64,000 bases of DNA from Rugalucina vietnamica (taxonomy: Eukaryota; Mollusca; Bivalvia; Lucinida; Lucinidae), in NCBI GenBank assembly GCA_964017185.1, contig OZ024875.1, positions 62,553,043 through 62,617,042 of the forward strand, written 5' to 3'. Shown here one piece after another: positions 59,401 through 64,000 of the stretch (position 1 is the first letter of the stretch; each line of letters starts with the position of its first letter). Under the pieces are notes generated by a model. It made no database searches, was not told the DNA's origin, and saw only the letters and a program-made list of their open reading frames with translations. Position numbers and translations under genes: made by a program.

Positions 59401-60823
59401 TGTCAACAGAGCATTCAACTTGCTCAATACAACTGCAATGAATGAAATATCAATTAATAGAAATTGAGAAAACTCATAGTTCTTGTAAAATGTTCTTCTT
59501 AAGGTGTCAATGTTGAAATTTTATTTAGTTAAGGAAAGTGGAGAACACAGGAAAAACCTAAAACCTTTGAAAGGTCAGCACAACCCTGCCACATGCCTAT
59601 ACTCTGACGTGAATCTGGGCCACTGCCTTGACAAGAGCTGCCTTGATACAAATAGACCATCTCATTTCCCAGCAAGTCATCTATTATATGTGACGTTCTC
59701 TGAGATTTTCGGTCTTGTGGAGGCGTGACGTTGACGTCACAAAACGTGAACTAGAGTTAAATTTAAATTAAAGGTAGAAGACACAGAATAAACAATCACA
59801 AGTGGATCAAGTTTGACATGTATTTTATTGGTCAACCGGTTTCGGTCTCACGACCTTCATCAGGACAAAAAATTATCTGAAAGTTCTCCCTGAAGTACCC
59901 TTTTAGCGGTCTAAGTGTCATGTGACCCCTATTGTTGTTCTAAAAATAGATTAGATGACATTGACGTCATTAATGCATAGCAACAAGGCAACATGAAACA
60001 TCATTATGAAGTGAGATTAACTTAAAGAGTCCTGAATGGTATCAACTATAGTCAGAATTACAATAATTTTTCAACTAGAGTTGACGTCACAAAGCTGCAT
60101 GCGACGTTAATTGTTTTTTGCACACTCAGTCACTAGTTTCAAAACGCCGCTGTAAACGAAAGGTTGGAAGTTTCTAGCAAGACCTGTGCAATTTCCGATT
60201 TCATATTATTTAGAGAACATTCACTGTGAATGTCAACAGAACAGGACACTGTAAGTCAAAATTACAAACGTTTTTCCAAGGTCAATTGATTTCTTCACCA
60301 ATTAAAAACCCTAAGATGCAAACTGTGGGTGGTGCATATTTTCTCTATTTTTTGTCATTAACCGTTAGCGATACTTATTAAAGCTTTTGGGCATGGATTA
60401 TTAACATAGTAAAAATTGTAAAAACGTTAAAAACTAAATTTCCGACTTTGACTCCACAAGACCCAAAATGTCAGATACTGTCACATATGAGCCTTCACAT
60501 GAGAAAACAAACAATTTGGATTTCCGACCAGGTCTGACACAAACCGGGTGGTACAGCCAAAGAAGCAGGCTAAAGGCTTGGACTTTTGGATTTAAGAGGA
60601 AGAGGGATTACACTATCTGTGTAGCGAAAACAAAGGCGCTGATCAGCTGTGTAGTTACTGCATAGCTGATCTGCGTCATTGTTTTTGACTAAGCACTTTG
60701 TTGGTTTTCACATCCGGTGGCTCTTATGGTTTCAAGACATTGTCCTATTGTCCAATCAACTTACCTTTGTCTTCTTCTGGGAAAACTGTCTTTGGAGGCA
60801 TTGTGTATGTTTCTTCAAATGAT
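35305..60823 (-). CDS. CEP95: Centrosomal protein CEP95 (CCDC45) orthologue, complete coding region in 21 exons
   Basis: CEP95 is a poorly characterised coiled-coil protein of centrosomes and spindle poles. I built 21 exons from GT/AG junctions with matching phases: 60765-60823 (ATG 60801), 59304-59432, 58836-59060, 57646-57790, 57142-57233, 56863-56951, 51427-51508, 50587-50709, 49336-49480, 48606-48798, 47772-47860, 44730-44843, 41227-41410, 40737-40829, 40273-40456, 39387-39559, 39198-39272, 38517-38669, 37715-37848, 36331-36415, 35305-35469. They sum to 2709 bp, 902 aa plus stop; human CEP95 is about 820 aa. Identification rests on the N-terminal block (VIDSLAGDVLHTSLTHISGA, EIFSGLLEYM; residues ~55-125) and the C-terminal block MENYYRDQFEMLAE followed by KKMETEIKHLQEHL and DDDDAYFRQLDADR. 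The middle is Ser/Pro/Arg/Lys-rich and probably disordered; exons 16-21 form coiled coil. Several introns hold decayed duplicates of exons 12, 13 and 18. Model ends are supported; alternative splicing is not testable here. Confidence 0.9.
35511..35692. mobile_element. MITE family H2 copy
   Basis: Ends caggtcaacctcattataac and ttataatgaggtctaattgt; 42 bp upstream of the acceptor of CEP95 exon 21. Confidence 0.75.
36076..36165. mobile_element. Family H4 copy
   Basis: Arms aaaacatagattgtgggtac and gtgtacccagaattaatgtt. Confidence 0.65.
36331..36415 (-). CDS. CEP95: CEP95 exon 20
   Basis: 85 bp encoding YRDQFEMLAESIAREKKELM and IREQAQQK. It matches the vertebrate block YKDQFSLLAEAISEEHQEL. Confidence 0.92.
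36845..36985. repeat. Long hairpin with ~40-bp arms
   Basis: Arms ttcatggagctatgaaccgc and gcggttcatagctccatgaa around a second stem gaaccccttcggggttc. Confidence 0.75.
37085..37400. mobile_element. Family H3 copy interrupted by a TA-MITE
   Basis: Left piece gaattgttggcattttaaca ..gagcagtgaaatt, right piece tcatgctcagttgagataag; the TA-MITE 37153-37352 separates them. Confidence 0.6.
37153..37352. mobile_element. TA-flanked MITE copy, nested in H3
   Basis: Ends ctgtaaattcaac and tttcgaatttacag with flanking TA on both sides. Confidence 0.75.
37450..37690. mobile_element. H1 hairpin MITE copy
   Basis: Hairpin 37499-37562; ends 24 bp from the donor of CEP95 exon 19. Confidence 0.75.
37715..37848 (-). 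CDS. CEP95: CEP95 exon 19
   Basis: 134 bp, IFKKLFRDGLDIQKERIKEL to DEIESMEN plus two bases of the next Tyr codon. The donor CTA/GTATCC is weak, but the phase and the conserved MENYY across the junction support it. Confidence 0.9.
37900..38060. mobile_element. H1 hairpin MITE copy with deletion
   Basis: Ends gagccacatgatgac and tcatgacatggctca, hairpin 37962-38025. Confidence 0.75.
38250..38395 (-). mobile_element. tRNA-derived SINE
   Basis: The minus strand shows TGGCGGAGTGGTAAACC (A box) and GGTTTGATCCCGG (B box) near 38335-38380, inside the intron between CEP95 exons 18 and 19. Confidence 0.55.
38423..38500 (-). pseudogene. CEP95: Partial duplicate of CEP95 exon 18
   Basis: The minus strand reads MSKRKQLHER, a stop, then SSRHYYDK. 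This matches the STKNRLHERRQ...SRSRHYYDE part of exon 18, 17 bp away. No splice sites are kept. Best explained as a local tandem duplication. Confidence 0.65.
38517..38669 (-). CDS. CEP95: CEP95 exon 18
   Basis: 153 bp, 51 codons, KEIKDRKATAISTKNRLHER then SRHYYDEYQVRMRAKMLKRR. Resembles the vertebrate YYDDYQVRLRAK segment. A broken duplicate lies just downstream. Confidence 0.9.
38813..39193. mobile_element. MITE family H2 copy interrupted by a TA-MITE
   Basis: Left part 38813-38914, right part 39123-39193; its right end lies 5 bp before the donor of CEP95 exon 17. Confidence 0.75.
38915..39122. mobile_element. TA-flanked MITE (Tc1/mariner-type ends), nested in H2
   Basis: Ends cagtagatctgg and ccgaatttacag, flanked by TA (38913-38914, 39123-39124). 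Interior rich in attcgcgaa and ctcgctaataa. Confidence 0.8.
39198..39272 (-). CDS. CEP95: CEP95 exon 17
   Basis: 75 bp, 25 codons, LEEAEQRQEIMVNIMRKELE then HAQRL. Coiled coil; phase 0 at both ends. Confidence 0.85.
39387..39559 (-). CDS. CEP95: CEP95 exon 16
   Basis: 173 bp encoding DDDDILPLLLEEFPHLHLSL, then HTWHELWRKGLTQIEQITRA and a basic helix. Start of the C-terminal coiled-coil region. Confidence 0.88.
39715..39930 (-). mobile_element. tRNA-derived SINE
   Basis: The minus-strand head runs from 39925: GGTGGCATAGTGGTAGAG (A box) and GGGTTTGAACCCC (B box). The tail gtggtttaacaacccaatc is at 39722. It lies in the intron between CEP95 exons 15 and 16. Confidence 0.65.
40003..40236. mobile_element. 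H1 hairpin MITE copy
   Basis: Full length; hairpin 40140-40202; 37 bp from CEP95 exon 15. Confidence 0.75.
40273..40456 (-). CDS. CEP95: CEP95 exon 15
   Basis: 184 bp encoding EVEYKKKVLTGIKPSQLTAQ and a Lys/Ser-rich tract (KKKTRKASPCVSSKAKKTSP). The donor AAAT/GTAATT leaves one base, completing Leu with exon 16. Confidence 0.8.
40737..40829 (-). CDS. CEP95: CEP95 exon 14
   Basis: 93 bp encoding FLQKIYREDLDELVDEADYE and MYKNRKAARDT. Phase 0 at both ends; the donor is ACG/GTGAGT. Confidence 0.85.
41227..41410 (-). CDS. CEP95: CEP95 exon 13 (intact copy)
   Basis: 184 bp encoding YEDIVAHTLSDDESPARYGT, AADYRQKKAAALGERPKALY and VGETRKIVQDEKEAGRRKMG. It joins exons 12 and 14 in phase. Of four related copies in this interval, only this one is full length and open. 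Confidence 0.82.
41449..41567 (-). pseudogene. CEP95: Duplicate of CEP95 exon 13, copy b
   Basis: It reads YEDIVSHTLSEDESPA, then an in-frame TAA (41518-41516), then AADYSKKKAAALGERSKALY. The acceptor and upstream intron (ctaaaacaac) also match the intact copy, so this is the youngest, tandem duplicate. The 3' part of the exon is missing. Confidence 0.8.
41600..44228 (+). repeat. Pearl/HINE array, about ten ~188-bp monomers, interrupted by two MITEs
   Basis: The left end carries gatacccccgc (41607). Monomers contain gtaggagttgatcggcccgt and ttcttcatgcacatgtccag (41790-43740). The right side has two gacggacgg tracts (43917, 44150) separated by a palindromic insert, then tatacccccc..gggggg..gtata. 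A hairpin-MITE fragment sits at 41678-41740. The array separates copies b and c of CEP95 exon 13. Confidence 0.8.
43945..44117. mobile_element. Palindromic MITE inside the array
   Basis: The left end ttatgtggcc and right end agtcacataa are inverted, with internal repeats of agatatttaagtgac (43970, 44034). It splits the microsatellite region of the surrounding array. Confidence 0.5.
44245..44365 (-). pseudogene. CEP95: Duplicate of CEP95 exon 13, copy c
   Basis: After a CTTGCAG acceptor it reads YANIVAHTLIDVESPAGYHT and AADYDRKKLPPWEKSF. It is open over the shared part but runs into the poly-G end of a pearl-like array without a clear donor. Confidence 0.72.
44461..44556 (-). pseudogene. CEP95: Duplicate of CEP95 exon 13, copy d
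   Basis: It contains EDIVANTLSDDDSQAKY and, after a one-base frame shift, a match to TAADYRQ. The acceptor AG is lost. Most decayed of the four copies. Confidence 0.65.
44730..44843 (-). CDS. CEP95: CEP95 exon 12
   Basis: 114 bp encoding RQSPMRAGARGKTRQTNGSY and LSFDSDKENTSYENLLKK. The donor CA/GTATGT joins in phase with exon 13. A damaged duplicate lies upstream at 46857-46914. Confidence 0.78.
44935..46856 (+). repeat. Pearl/HINE array, about ten ~155-bp monomers, inserted in duplicated CEP95 exon 12
   Basis: The left end is actatgtccccccaacc. Monomers carry tgaccttgaaaattaggtca and caatgcttctgtgcaagttt. The right end is the hairpin tatgtcccccaccttcgttt ggggggacata at 46856, immediately followed by exon-12-like coding sequence. 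Confidence 0.8.
46857..46914 (-). pseudogene. CEP95: Duplicate of CEP95 exon 12, 5' half only, cut by a pearl/HINE element
   Basis: After a TTTTACAG acceptor the sequence reads QYPMTAGTSGRVETSRSNGS, clearly related to QSPMRAGARGKTRQTNGS of exon 12. It then runs straight into the 3' hairpin of the array at 44935-46856. The flanking intron is not similar to that of exon 12, so the duplication is old. A degenerate match to the 3' half may survive at about 44885-44934 on the far side of the array. Confidence 0.65.
47120..47165 (-). ncRNA. Second, decayed hammerhead-like motif
   Basis: The minus strand reads CTGATGA (47153-47147), a nearly palindromic GGCTTTTAAAAGACC and GAAAC (47130-47126). Same layout as at 59840-59863, but stem II has a mismatch and no clear cleavage triplet follows. 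Confidence 0.5.
47333..47530. mobile_element. Family H3 copy
   Basis: It starts catgctcaactcagaggagc and carries cgccaacaatgggcagc; adjacent to a second copy. Confidence 0.6.
47535..47760. mobile_element. Family H3 copy
   Basis: It contains gcctacaattgttggcat and ttcatgctcagttgacttga; ends 12 bp from the donor of CEP95 exon 11. Confidence 0.65.
47772..47860 (-). CDS. CEP95: CEP95 exon 11
   Basis: 89 bp encoding LTPSKVKRKVSFLVDRSLTD then SSLDKTSPQ. Phase 0 start, two-base overhang at the end. Confidence 0.8.
47882..48123. mobile_element. H1 hairpin MITE copy
   Basis: Full length; hairpin 47920-47990 with a duplicated ctgtg in the arm; 22 bp from the acceptor of CEP95 exon 11. Confidence 0.75.
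48606..48798 (-). CDS. CEP95: CEP95 exon 10
   Basis: 193 bp, a Ser/Arg/Pro-rich segment (GPSQVGIPSATVARSRRDRE, KRASPSARRPSPKAEDRLSD). Likely disordered and a candidate phosphorylated basic linker (inference). Confidence 0.82.
48915..49105 (-). mobile_element. Degraded SINE of the same family
   Basis: It shows tggcttaatgtccctatcaa (tail) and ctctaccactaagacactgt (A-box side). It abuts the hairpin MITE at 49133. Confidence 0.5.
49133..49322. mobile_element. H1 MITE copy, hairpin partly deleted
   Basis: Ends gagccacgtcatgag and aatcgcagctca; 14 bp from the donor side of CEP95 exon 9. Confidence 0.65.
49336..49480 (-). CDS. CEP95: CEP95 exon 9
   Basis: 145 bp encoding DAEQVDAFTTLRNMVEETAE then MARAAVGVSPSRAKSMLETL. 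Hairpin MITE copies lie within 15 bp of the exon on both sides, so transposons have landed almost at the splice sites. Confidence 0.83.
49491..49572. repeat. H1 MITE end fragment
   Basis: It contains acaacaatgtggttttcgaa and aaaccaagcagtacaagcac; 11 bp upstream of the acceptor of CEP95 exon 9. Confidence 0.55.
49713..50345 (+). repeat. Pearl-like element with AGCTCGCCTG ends
   Basis: The left end agctcgcctgcacgaagttg and right end caggcgagctacgctgtcct are inverted at the borders. It has three ~175-bp monomers (agtctatatctcttgaacat). The terminal hairpin is gctgtcctgcgacagc. Located between CEP95 exons 8 and 9. Confidence 0.75.
50587..50709 (-). CDS. CEP95: CEP95 exon 8
   Basis: 123 bp encoding GIVRDRSSRDEVIRRLENDP and RYKSLLPPTKTDDTGRIGVN. 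The acceptor is TTTACAG and the donor AGAG/GTAATA. Confidence 0.82.
50774..50964. mobile_element. MITE family H2 copy
   Basis: Ends caggtcaacctcattataac and tcatgaggttgaactgt; intron between CEP95 exons 7 and 8. Confidence 0.75.
51187..51419. mobile_element. H1 hairpin MITE copy
   Basis: Full length; hairpin 51223-51286; 8 bp from the donor of CEP95 exon 7. Confidence 0.8.
51427..51508 (-). CDS. CEP95: CEP95 exon 7
   Basis: 82 bp, EEEPPRPRTEIPAASRKSPE then PVPERTE. Disordered linker; flanked on its 3' side by a hairpin MITE that ends only 8 bp from the donor. Confidence 0.8.
51621..51829. mobile_element. TA-flanked MITE copy
   Basis: Ends ctgtaaatccggaaatt and aatttccgattttacag, TA on both sides; near-complete palindrome of gcgaa/ttcgc motifs. 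Confidence 0.8.
51860..52115. repeat. Dispersed repeat with gcagatgtt end, copy 1
   Basis: It contains gggccaagcagatgttttac and aacatgtttggtagttatta; related to 58265-58570. Confidence 0.55.
52179..54554 (+). mobile_element. HINE element nested in the array at 52119-56052
   Basis: It begins actagaaaaagtgccttgag, contains gctagccccacccc monomers related to 4856-6013, and ends gccgggggtata. The uninterrupted sister at 13877-15230 reads tgtccaa|aatatgc at this point, so the insertion lies between two A residues with no duplication. It is itself interrupted by the array at 52761-53880. Confidence 0.8.
52761..53880 (+). repeat. Pearl/HINE array, about six ~155-bp monomers, innermost element
   Basis: The left end carries gataccccgcc. 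Monomers carry aagggccataactctgtact and tcggtcaataaatgctcaag. It has a gacggacagacgg tract (53774-53812) and the hairpin taccccgcactttttaagtg gcggggtata. It lies between two pieces of the surrounding element. Confidence 0.8.
56077..56284. mobile_element. H1 hairpin MITE copy, shortened hairpin
   Basis: Ends kept; the arms gcgaaaacaaaggcgc and gcgcctttgttttcgc are almost adjacent (56210-56248). Confidence 0.8.
56549..56789. mobile_element. H1 hairpin MITE copy
   Basis: Hairpin 56586-56650; full length, opposite orientation to the copy at 56077. Confidence 0.75.
56863..56951 (-). CDS. CEP95: CEP95 exon 6
   Basis: 89 bp encoding ARDTTADLIRESELFEQRLK and EHQSKPRPQ, a short helical segment. The donor is CAG/GTGGGT. 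It fits in phase. Confidence 0.8.
56984..57090. repeat. H1 MITE fragment
   Basis: It contains gagccgcgccatgagaaaaa and cagcgcctttgttttcacta; lacks one end. Between CEP95 exons 5 and 6. Confidence 0.6.
57142..57233 (-). CDS. CEP95: CEP95 exon 5
   Basis: 92 bp encoding VSPSKRMPAVIDSSAARDRT and a Pro-rich end. Low complexity; assigned by phase continuity between exons 4 and 6. Confidence 0.8.
57465..57582. repeat. H1 MITE, half element with complete hairpin
   Basis: Hairpin 57482-57546 and outer end ctgatgcggtggctca; the other end is missing. Confidence 0.65.
57646..57790 (-). CDS. CEP95: CEP95 exon 4
   Basis: 145 bp encoding DDHDQTLEDPDALTPDTIDR followed by an Arg/Glu-rich helix (LESELRKERLMQEAEAIKK). 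The donor is GAAGA/GTAAGA. Confidence 0.85.
57836..58030. mobile_element. MITE family H2 copy
   Basis: Reverse orientation; ends acagttcaacctcattataa and ttataatgagattgatctgt. Confidence 0.75.
58265..58570. repeat. Dispersed repeat with gcagatgtt end, copy 2
   Basis: A hairpin gctgaaacccc..ggggcccagc is followed by agatgttaatgcatcagaaa and aacatgtttggttgttataa; two tgacgtca sites at its end. Confidence 0.55.
58836..59060 (-). CDS. CEP95: CEP95 exon 3
   Basis: 225 bp, GIVRDAKTREDEIHNCQLVI to SDASTDNEG. The block CQLVIDSLAGDVLHTSLTHI and EAILNLTEIFSGLLEYML is the diagnostic match to vertebrate CEP95. Confidence 0.92.
59304..59432 (-). CDS. CEP95: CEP95 exon 2
   Basis: 129 bp encoding VLSKLNALLTQLRVTSRL and VADIGASVFVTLFEGLCGEQ. 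It corresponds to the helical N-terminal segment of vertebrate CEP95 (FIALYQSILGEKVP region). Confidence 0.88.
59825..59890 (-). ncRNA. Hammerhead-ribozyme-like motif (Penelope-like retroelement or retrozyme)
   Basis: The minus strand reads CTGATGA (59863-59857), then a perfect stem-loop GGTC-GTGA-GACC, then GAAAC (59843-59839) followed by CCGGTT. This is the conserved hammerhead core CUGAUGA-stemII-GAAA with a very short stem III, the form known from Penelope-like element terminal repeats, where dimers are thought to cleave. No reverse transcriptase is seen nearby, so this is a solo terminal repeat or retrozyme remnant. It lies in CEP95 intron 1. Confidence 0.65.
60489..60723. mobile_element. 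H1 hairpin MITE copy
   Basis: Full length; hairpin 60624-60687; 42 bp from the donor of CEP95 exon 1. Confidence 0.8.
60765..60823 (-). CDS. CEP95: CEP95 exon 1 (start codon)
   Basis: The acceptor TTTTCAG precedes 60823. ATG at 60801-60799 begins MPPKTVFPEEDK, and the donor AAAG/GTAAGT follows. The 22 bases before the ATG are 5' UTR, so at least one non-coding exon lies further upstream. Confidence 0.8.
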
Positions 60824-60829
60824 CTGAAA

Positions 60830-61950
60830 AGAAAGAAGGTAAATTATGCTCTCTTAAATGATTTTAATTCTACAAAAACTGCCTTTTGCGTTTTAATCCA
60901 ATGTTTCTCTGGCTTGGCCCAATTAACTGAATATTAATTAATTGGTAGATAAACAAAGGAAAAGAAAATCTGTTAGCAAAATGATTATTAAATATTGGTT
61001 CATTGGTAGATAAACAAAGGTAAAACGATAATTGGTTAGCAAAATGAATATCTGATAATCGAAATACACCAAACAGTATTAAGTTTTTCGTCTCCAAAAT
61101 TCAACTATTTCTATCTGCAAATTTGTAATACAGAAAGTGGAAGTGCAGTTTAGAGATATTATAGCAATTTGAATTCAATTAGCCAGCCCTTAAAATAGCC
61201 TATTAGTCTCAGAATCAGAATAGCTTACTGGTTACACACCAAACTGTCGGTGTCGGCTATTTTTGCCAATATGGGTTTGCAGCCAGAAAAGACTGTTATT
61301 TTGTATTATTAAACAGGCATGAAACTAAAGTGTGTTTCCTAGTGCCTGATGATCATTACGCTAACCTACATTCTTAGCGACGTTGGATAACAGCTACTAG
61401 TACAACTGTGTTTGGATGTGGTGAAACGGCAATATCCTGTTTTACTCAGACTTATAATTATAAAATATTAAACACGGAATAAACCCAATTTACATAATAT
61501 TTGCTCATTAAATTGTAAAGGGGAACAACTAGATGCAGTTGTAACCGGTCTGCTCGAAACCTAGTAAGAGAAGGTGTCCATGCAGTACAATGTAATGTAA
61601 CAAAATCATTGCGGATTTTTTCTAACTTGCCTGTGATGGCATTTTGATAAACTGAAGTTTTCTTCAATATCTCAATTCAATCTAACAAGTTTACCACAAT
61701 TATGCTTAATTAGCCCATCAATTTGACTATTTTTCCTATTTTTTACAGCCAACTGGTAGCCATTTTGTAATTTTGCATTGGGCCATACATGGCTATAAAA
61801 TCTGGTCTAAACCCAAAGTATAAACCAAAAATTTGATCAAACTGGTTTCAAATATGAGTAAATATGATACTTAAACACTTGAGACAAAAAAACTCTTGAG
61901 AGAATATTTGCTAGGCGCCATTTGGAGTGATACGTGATTCACGTATCCAG
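60830..61950. other. Upstream region of CEP95
   Basis: It must contain or be followed by the 5' UTR exon(s) and promoter, but no core promoter element or CpG-rich patch is evident. Confidence 0.5.
60940..61060. repeat. ~66-bp tandem duplication upstream of CEP95
   Basis: ggtagataaacaaagg and gttagcaaaatga recur in the same order at 60943 and 61007. Confidence 0.7.
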
Positions 61951-61954
61951 TGTT

Positions 61955-62205
61955 ACATTAAAAAGATAGGGATCCATCACTACCGTGACTGTAAGGCTAA
62001 GGTAGTAATATCATTTCAACTGGAAACCATGCCGGAACCGACGAGACAGTCTCTTTCAGGTTGCTGCTCGCAGCCCGAGCACGGACCCACACTGAGCCAC
62101 CAAATGTCAGAGGCGGAAAAAGAACGTGGCCCGACCGTGACTCGAACCCAGGGTCTTTCGCTTACCGTGCAAACACTCTACCACTGAGCTACCCAGCCAA
62201 ACGAT
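61955..62205 (-). mobile_element. tRNA-derived SINE
   Basis: The minus strand begins with a tRNA-like head (62205 to about 62128) with A box TAGCTCAGTGG and B box GGTTCGAGTC, followed by an unrelated body. A similar 3' piece (tgtaaggctaa.gtag...atttcaac) occurs at 28080-28145. It directly abuts the LINE fragment. Confidence 0.7.
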
Positions 62206-62269
62206 CAACCGGTTACTCAGTTTATTCCTTAGCGGGAAGTTAACATGGTATTGCCCCCCAAAAATTCTG

Positions 62270-63613
62270 TCTTCTGTTGTCGTCCACTCTTCTCTAACAT
62301 TTTCTGCTATTAACATTTTCAGAGGCCCTGTTTCTTTGACATGCATTCCTTGTAAGCTTCTTGAACATATTGTATGCTCAAATATTATGGCCCATCTTGA
62401 TGAACATGAACTCTTGTCGGACAGGCAACACGCATTTAGGAAATGGCATAGCTGTGAAACTCAGTTGACTACAGTGATAAATGACTGGGCCAAAATCTTA
62501 GACAAAAAAGGCCAGGTCGACACTTTTATACTCGATTTTGAAAAGGCTTTCGATACTCCTCCCCATGAACTCCTTAAAAGCAAATTGTTTAGCTATGGAA
62601 TAGGTGGAACAACACTGAATTGGATAAATGCTTTCCTTTGTTTCAGACAACAAAGGGTAGTGGTTAATGGTATTAAATCGGATTGGGCTCCAGTAGTGTC
62701 GGGTGTCCCTCAGGGCACCGTTCTCGGCCCCTTGCTGTTTTCCTTGTATATAAATGACATCTCAGCAGACATTGAGTCTGAAATAAGACTCTTTGCTGAT
62801 GATTGTGTTTGCTATCGTGAAATCAAGAATGAAGAGGATACATTGAAACTTCAGAGAGACATTGATCGTTTAGGCAGTTGGGCTAGGAAATGGGGAATGA
62901 GATTTCAACCCGTCAAATGCAACATGATGCAGCTGACAAATAAACGGTCTAGTAAGATACAGGCTAACTACACCCTTGAGGGCACTGTACTGGAAAACGT
63001 TGAAAGCATAAAATACCTGGGTGTAACTATCACAAATGATTTGAAATGGAATACTCATATTTCCAATGTTTGTACAAAGGCTAACAGAACTCTCGGATTC
63101 TTGAGGAGAAATTTGTATTCTTGTCCCCCAGATGTGAAAGAAGCAGCTTATAAAGGACTGGTGCGGCCGGTCTTGGAATATGGAAGCTCAGTTTGGGACC
63201 CTCACACTCATGGCCTCCAGGAAGAACTGGAAAAGGTCCAAAATCGTGCGGCAAGGTTTGTGACGGGAAATTATGTTTTTGAAACTGGGAGCATGACTGG
63301 CATTTAAAGTCAACTGAAATGGGAATCTCTTAAGAAAAGGAGGAAGGATAGTAGACTTATATTGCTATACAAAGGTCTAAAGGGTAAAGCCAGAATACCC
63401 ACAGATGACCTTAACCCAAAGAATAGGCGTTGTAGAAATCAACACTCTTTGGCTTTTCAGATACCTTCAGCTAGCAAAGAAGCATACAAAAGTAGTTTCT
63501 TTCCACAGACTATCAGGGACTGGAATGACCTCCCTGATTCACTTATCTCCTCTGCTGAAATGTCTGATGACTGTGTGTCCAAGTTCGCTTCACTCGTGCG
63601 TTCAAGGGACTAA
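62270..63613 (+). pseudogene. 5'-truncated non-LTR retrotransposon (CR1/Jockey-like LINE) reverse transcriptase with one in-frame stop
   Basis: The reading frame runs from GPVSLTCIPCKLLEHI through an open 323-codon stretch (62336-63307), then a single in-frame TAA (63305-63307), then continues in the same frame to 63613. RT motifs in order: FILDFEKAFDTPPH (palm Asp), VSGVPQGTVLGPLLFSLYIN, the catalytic FADD box in EIRLFADDCVCYREI, then KCNMM, YLGVTI and the LGFLRRNLYSCPPDVKEAAY / LVRPVLEYGSSVWDP tail typical of the CR1/Jockey group. The endonuclease and the start of the RT are missing, as expected of a 5'-truncated insertion. It lies upstream of CEP95 and is unlikely to be active. The 3' end is not resolved beyond the stop. 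Confidence 0.9.
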
Positions 63614-64000
63614 TCTCTCCCCCATCCGAACCCCCTGGTGAAATAATGTCATTTGGCGTGTCACCAGTAAACTATTCAGATTCAGGCAAGGTTTTAAACT
63701 AAAGTATTTTACACCTTATTAAGAAAAATATGAACCATTGAATATTGTTTTAAGTTGAATTTAACACATTAATTTTCAAGTCTTGACTTGTTTACATTAG
63801 AAACAACAAATTCTATAAAAATAAAAGAAACATATCAAACAGATCAGTTTGAAAGTCAAAAGAGTTACAAAATTACTATCAAACAAACGATTCTCACATA
63901 CTTTCGCACATACACAGCGCATACAAATCATTAATAATTCAACATTTCAGTTCCCACTTCCACAAAAACAAATTGAATCAGGGGAGCTAACTGCAAGCAG
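63614..64000. other. Right edge, no feature recognised
   Basis: AT-rich sequence after the LINE stop; the LINE 3' end may lie within the first 100 bp. Confidence 0.5.

Noticed and set aside
59192-59467. Plus-strand 91-codon frame
   Set aside because: Antisense to CEP95 exon 2.
62128-62205. tRNA gene
   Set aside because: A and B boxes are present, but the acceptor stem does not close and a SINE body follows. The same applies to heads at 4715-4795, 21610-21690, 38335-38385 and 39845-39925.

Overview
The window is eukaryotic, intron-rich, AT-rich animal DNA. The pearl-type repeat arrays (tandem monomers, ACGG/ACAG microsatellite, terminal hairpin) and the very dense short hairpin transposons point to a bivalve mollusc, probably a heterodont clam. 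I cannot fix the species.

Two host genes are supported, both on the minus strand and head to tail. (1) Glucose-6-phosphate dehydrogenase (G6PD): two alternative first coding exons (27427-27507 and 27672-27773) and five internal exons down to 9623. All splice phases agree. The rest of the gene must lie left of base 1, so everything below 9623 is intron. (2) A CEP95 (CCDC45) orthologue: 21 coding exons from an ATG at 60801 to a stop at 35305, summing to 2709 bp (902 residues). It carries the conserved N-terminal block and the conserved C-terminal coiled coil. Its introns hold broken duplicate copies of its own exons: exon 12 twice, exon 13 four times, exon 18 twice.

Nearly all remaining sequence is mobile or repetitive. 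There are about ten pearl/Helentron-like (HINE) arrays (1-717, 718-1031, 4856-6013, 11761-13190, 13877-15230, 17008-21316, 41600-44228, 44935-46856, 49713-50345, 52119-56052). About 20 copies of one 235-bp hairpin MITE occur, with several smaller MITE families, some nested so that the empty target site can be read elsewhere in the window. Other elements are a 2.1-kb element with 5-bp target duplication and CAC-starting inverted repeats (Transib-like), a TTAA-flanked piggyBac-like element, a hAT-like element, a 4-kb giant palindrome whose arms hold inverted copies of a LINE reverse-transcriptase tail, tRNA-derived SINEs, a Tc1-like transposase relic, two hammerhead-ribozyme-like motifs of the Penelope type, and a 5'-truncated LINE (62270-63613) at the right end.

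Layout: 1-9.6 kb G6PD intron with elements; 9.6-27.8 kb G6PD exons among pearl arrays and SINEs; 27.8-35.3 kb intergenic, dominated by the palindrome; 35.3-60.8 kb CEP95; 60.8-64 kb upstream region with SINE and LINE. G6PD and CEP95 have no evident functional link. The main scientific interest is how the transposons have acted on them: exon duplication, exon disruption and nested insertion.
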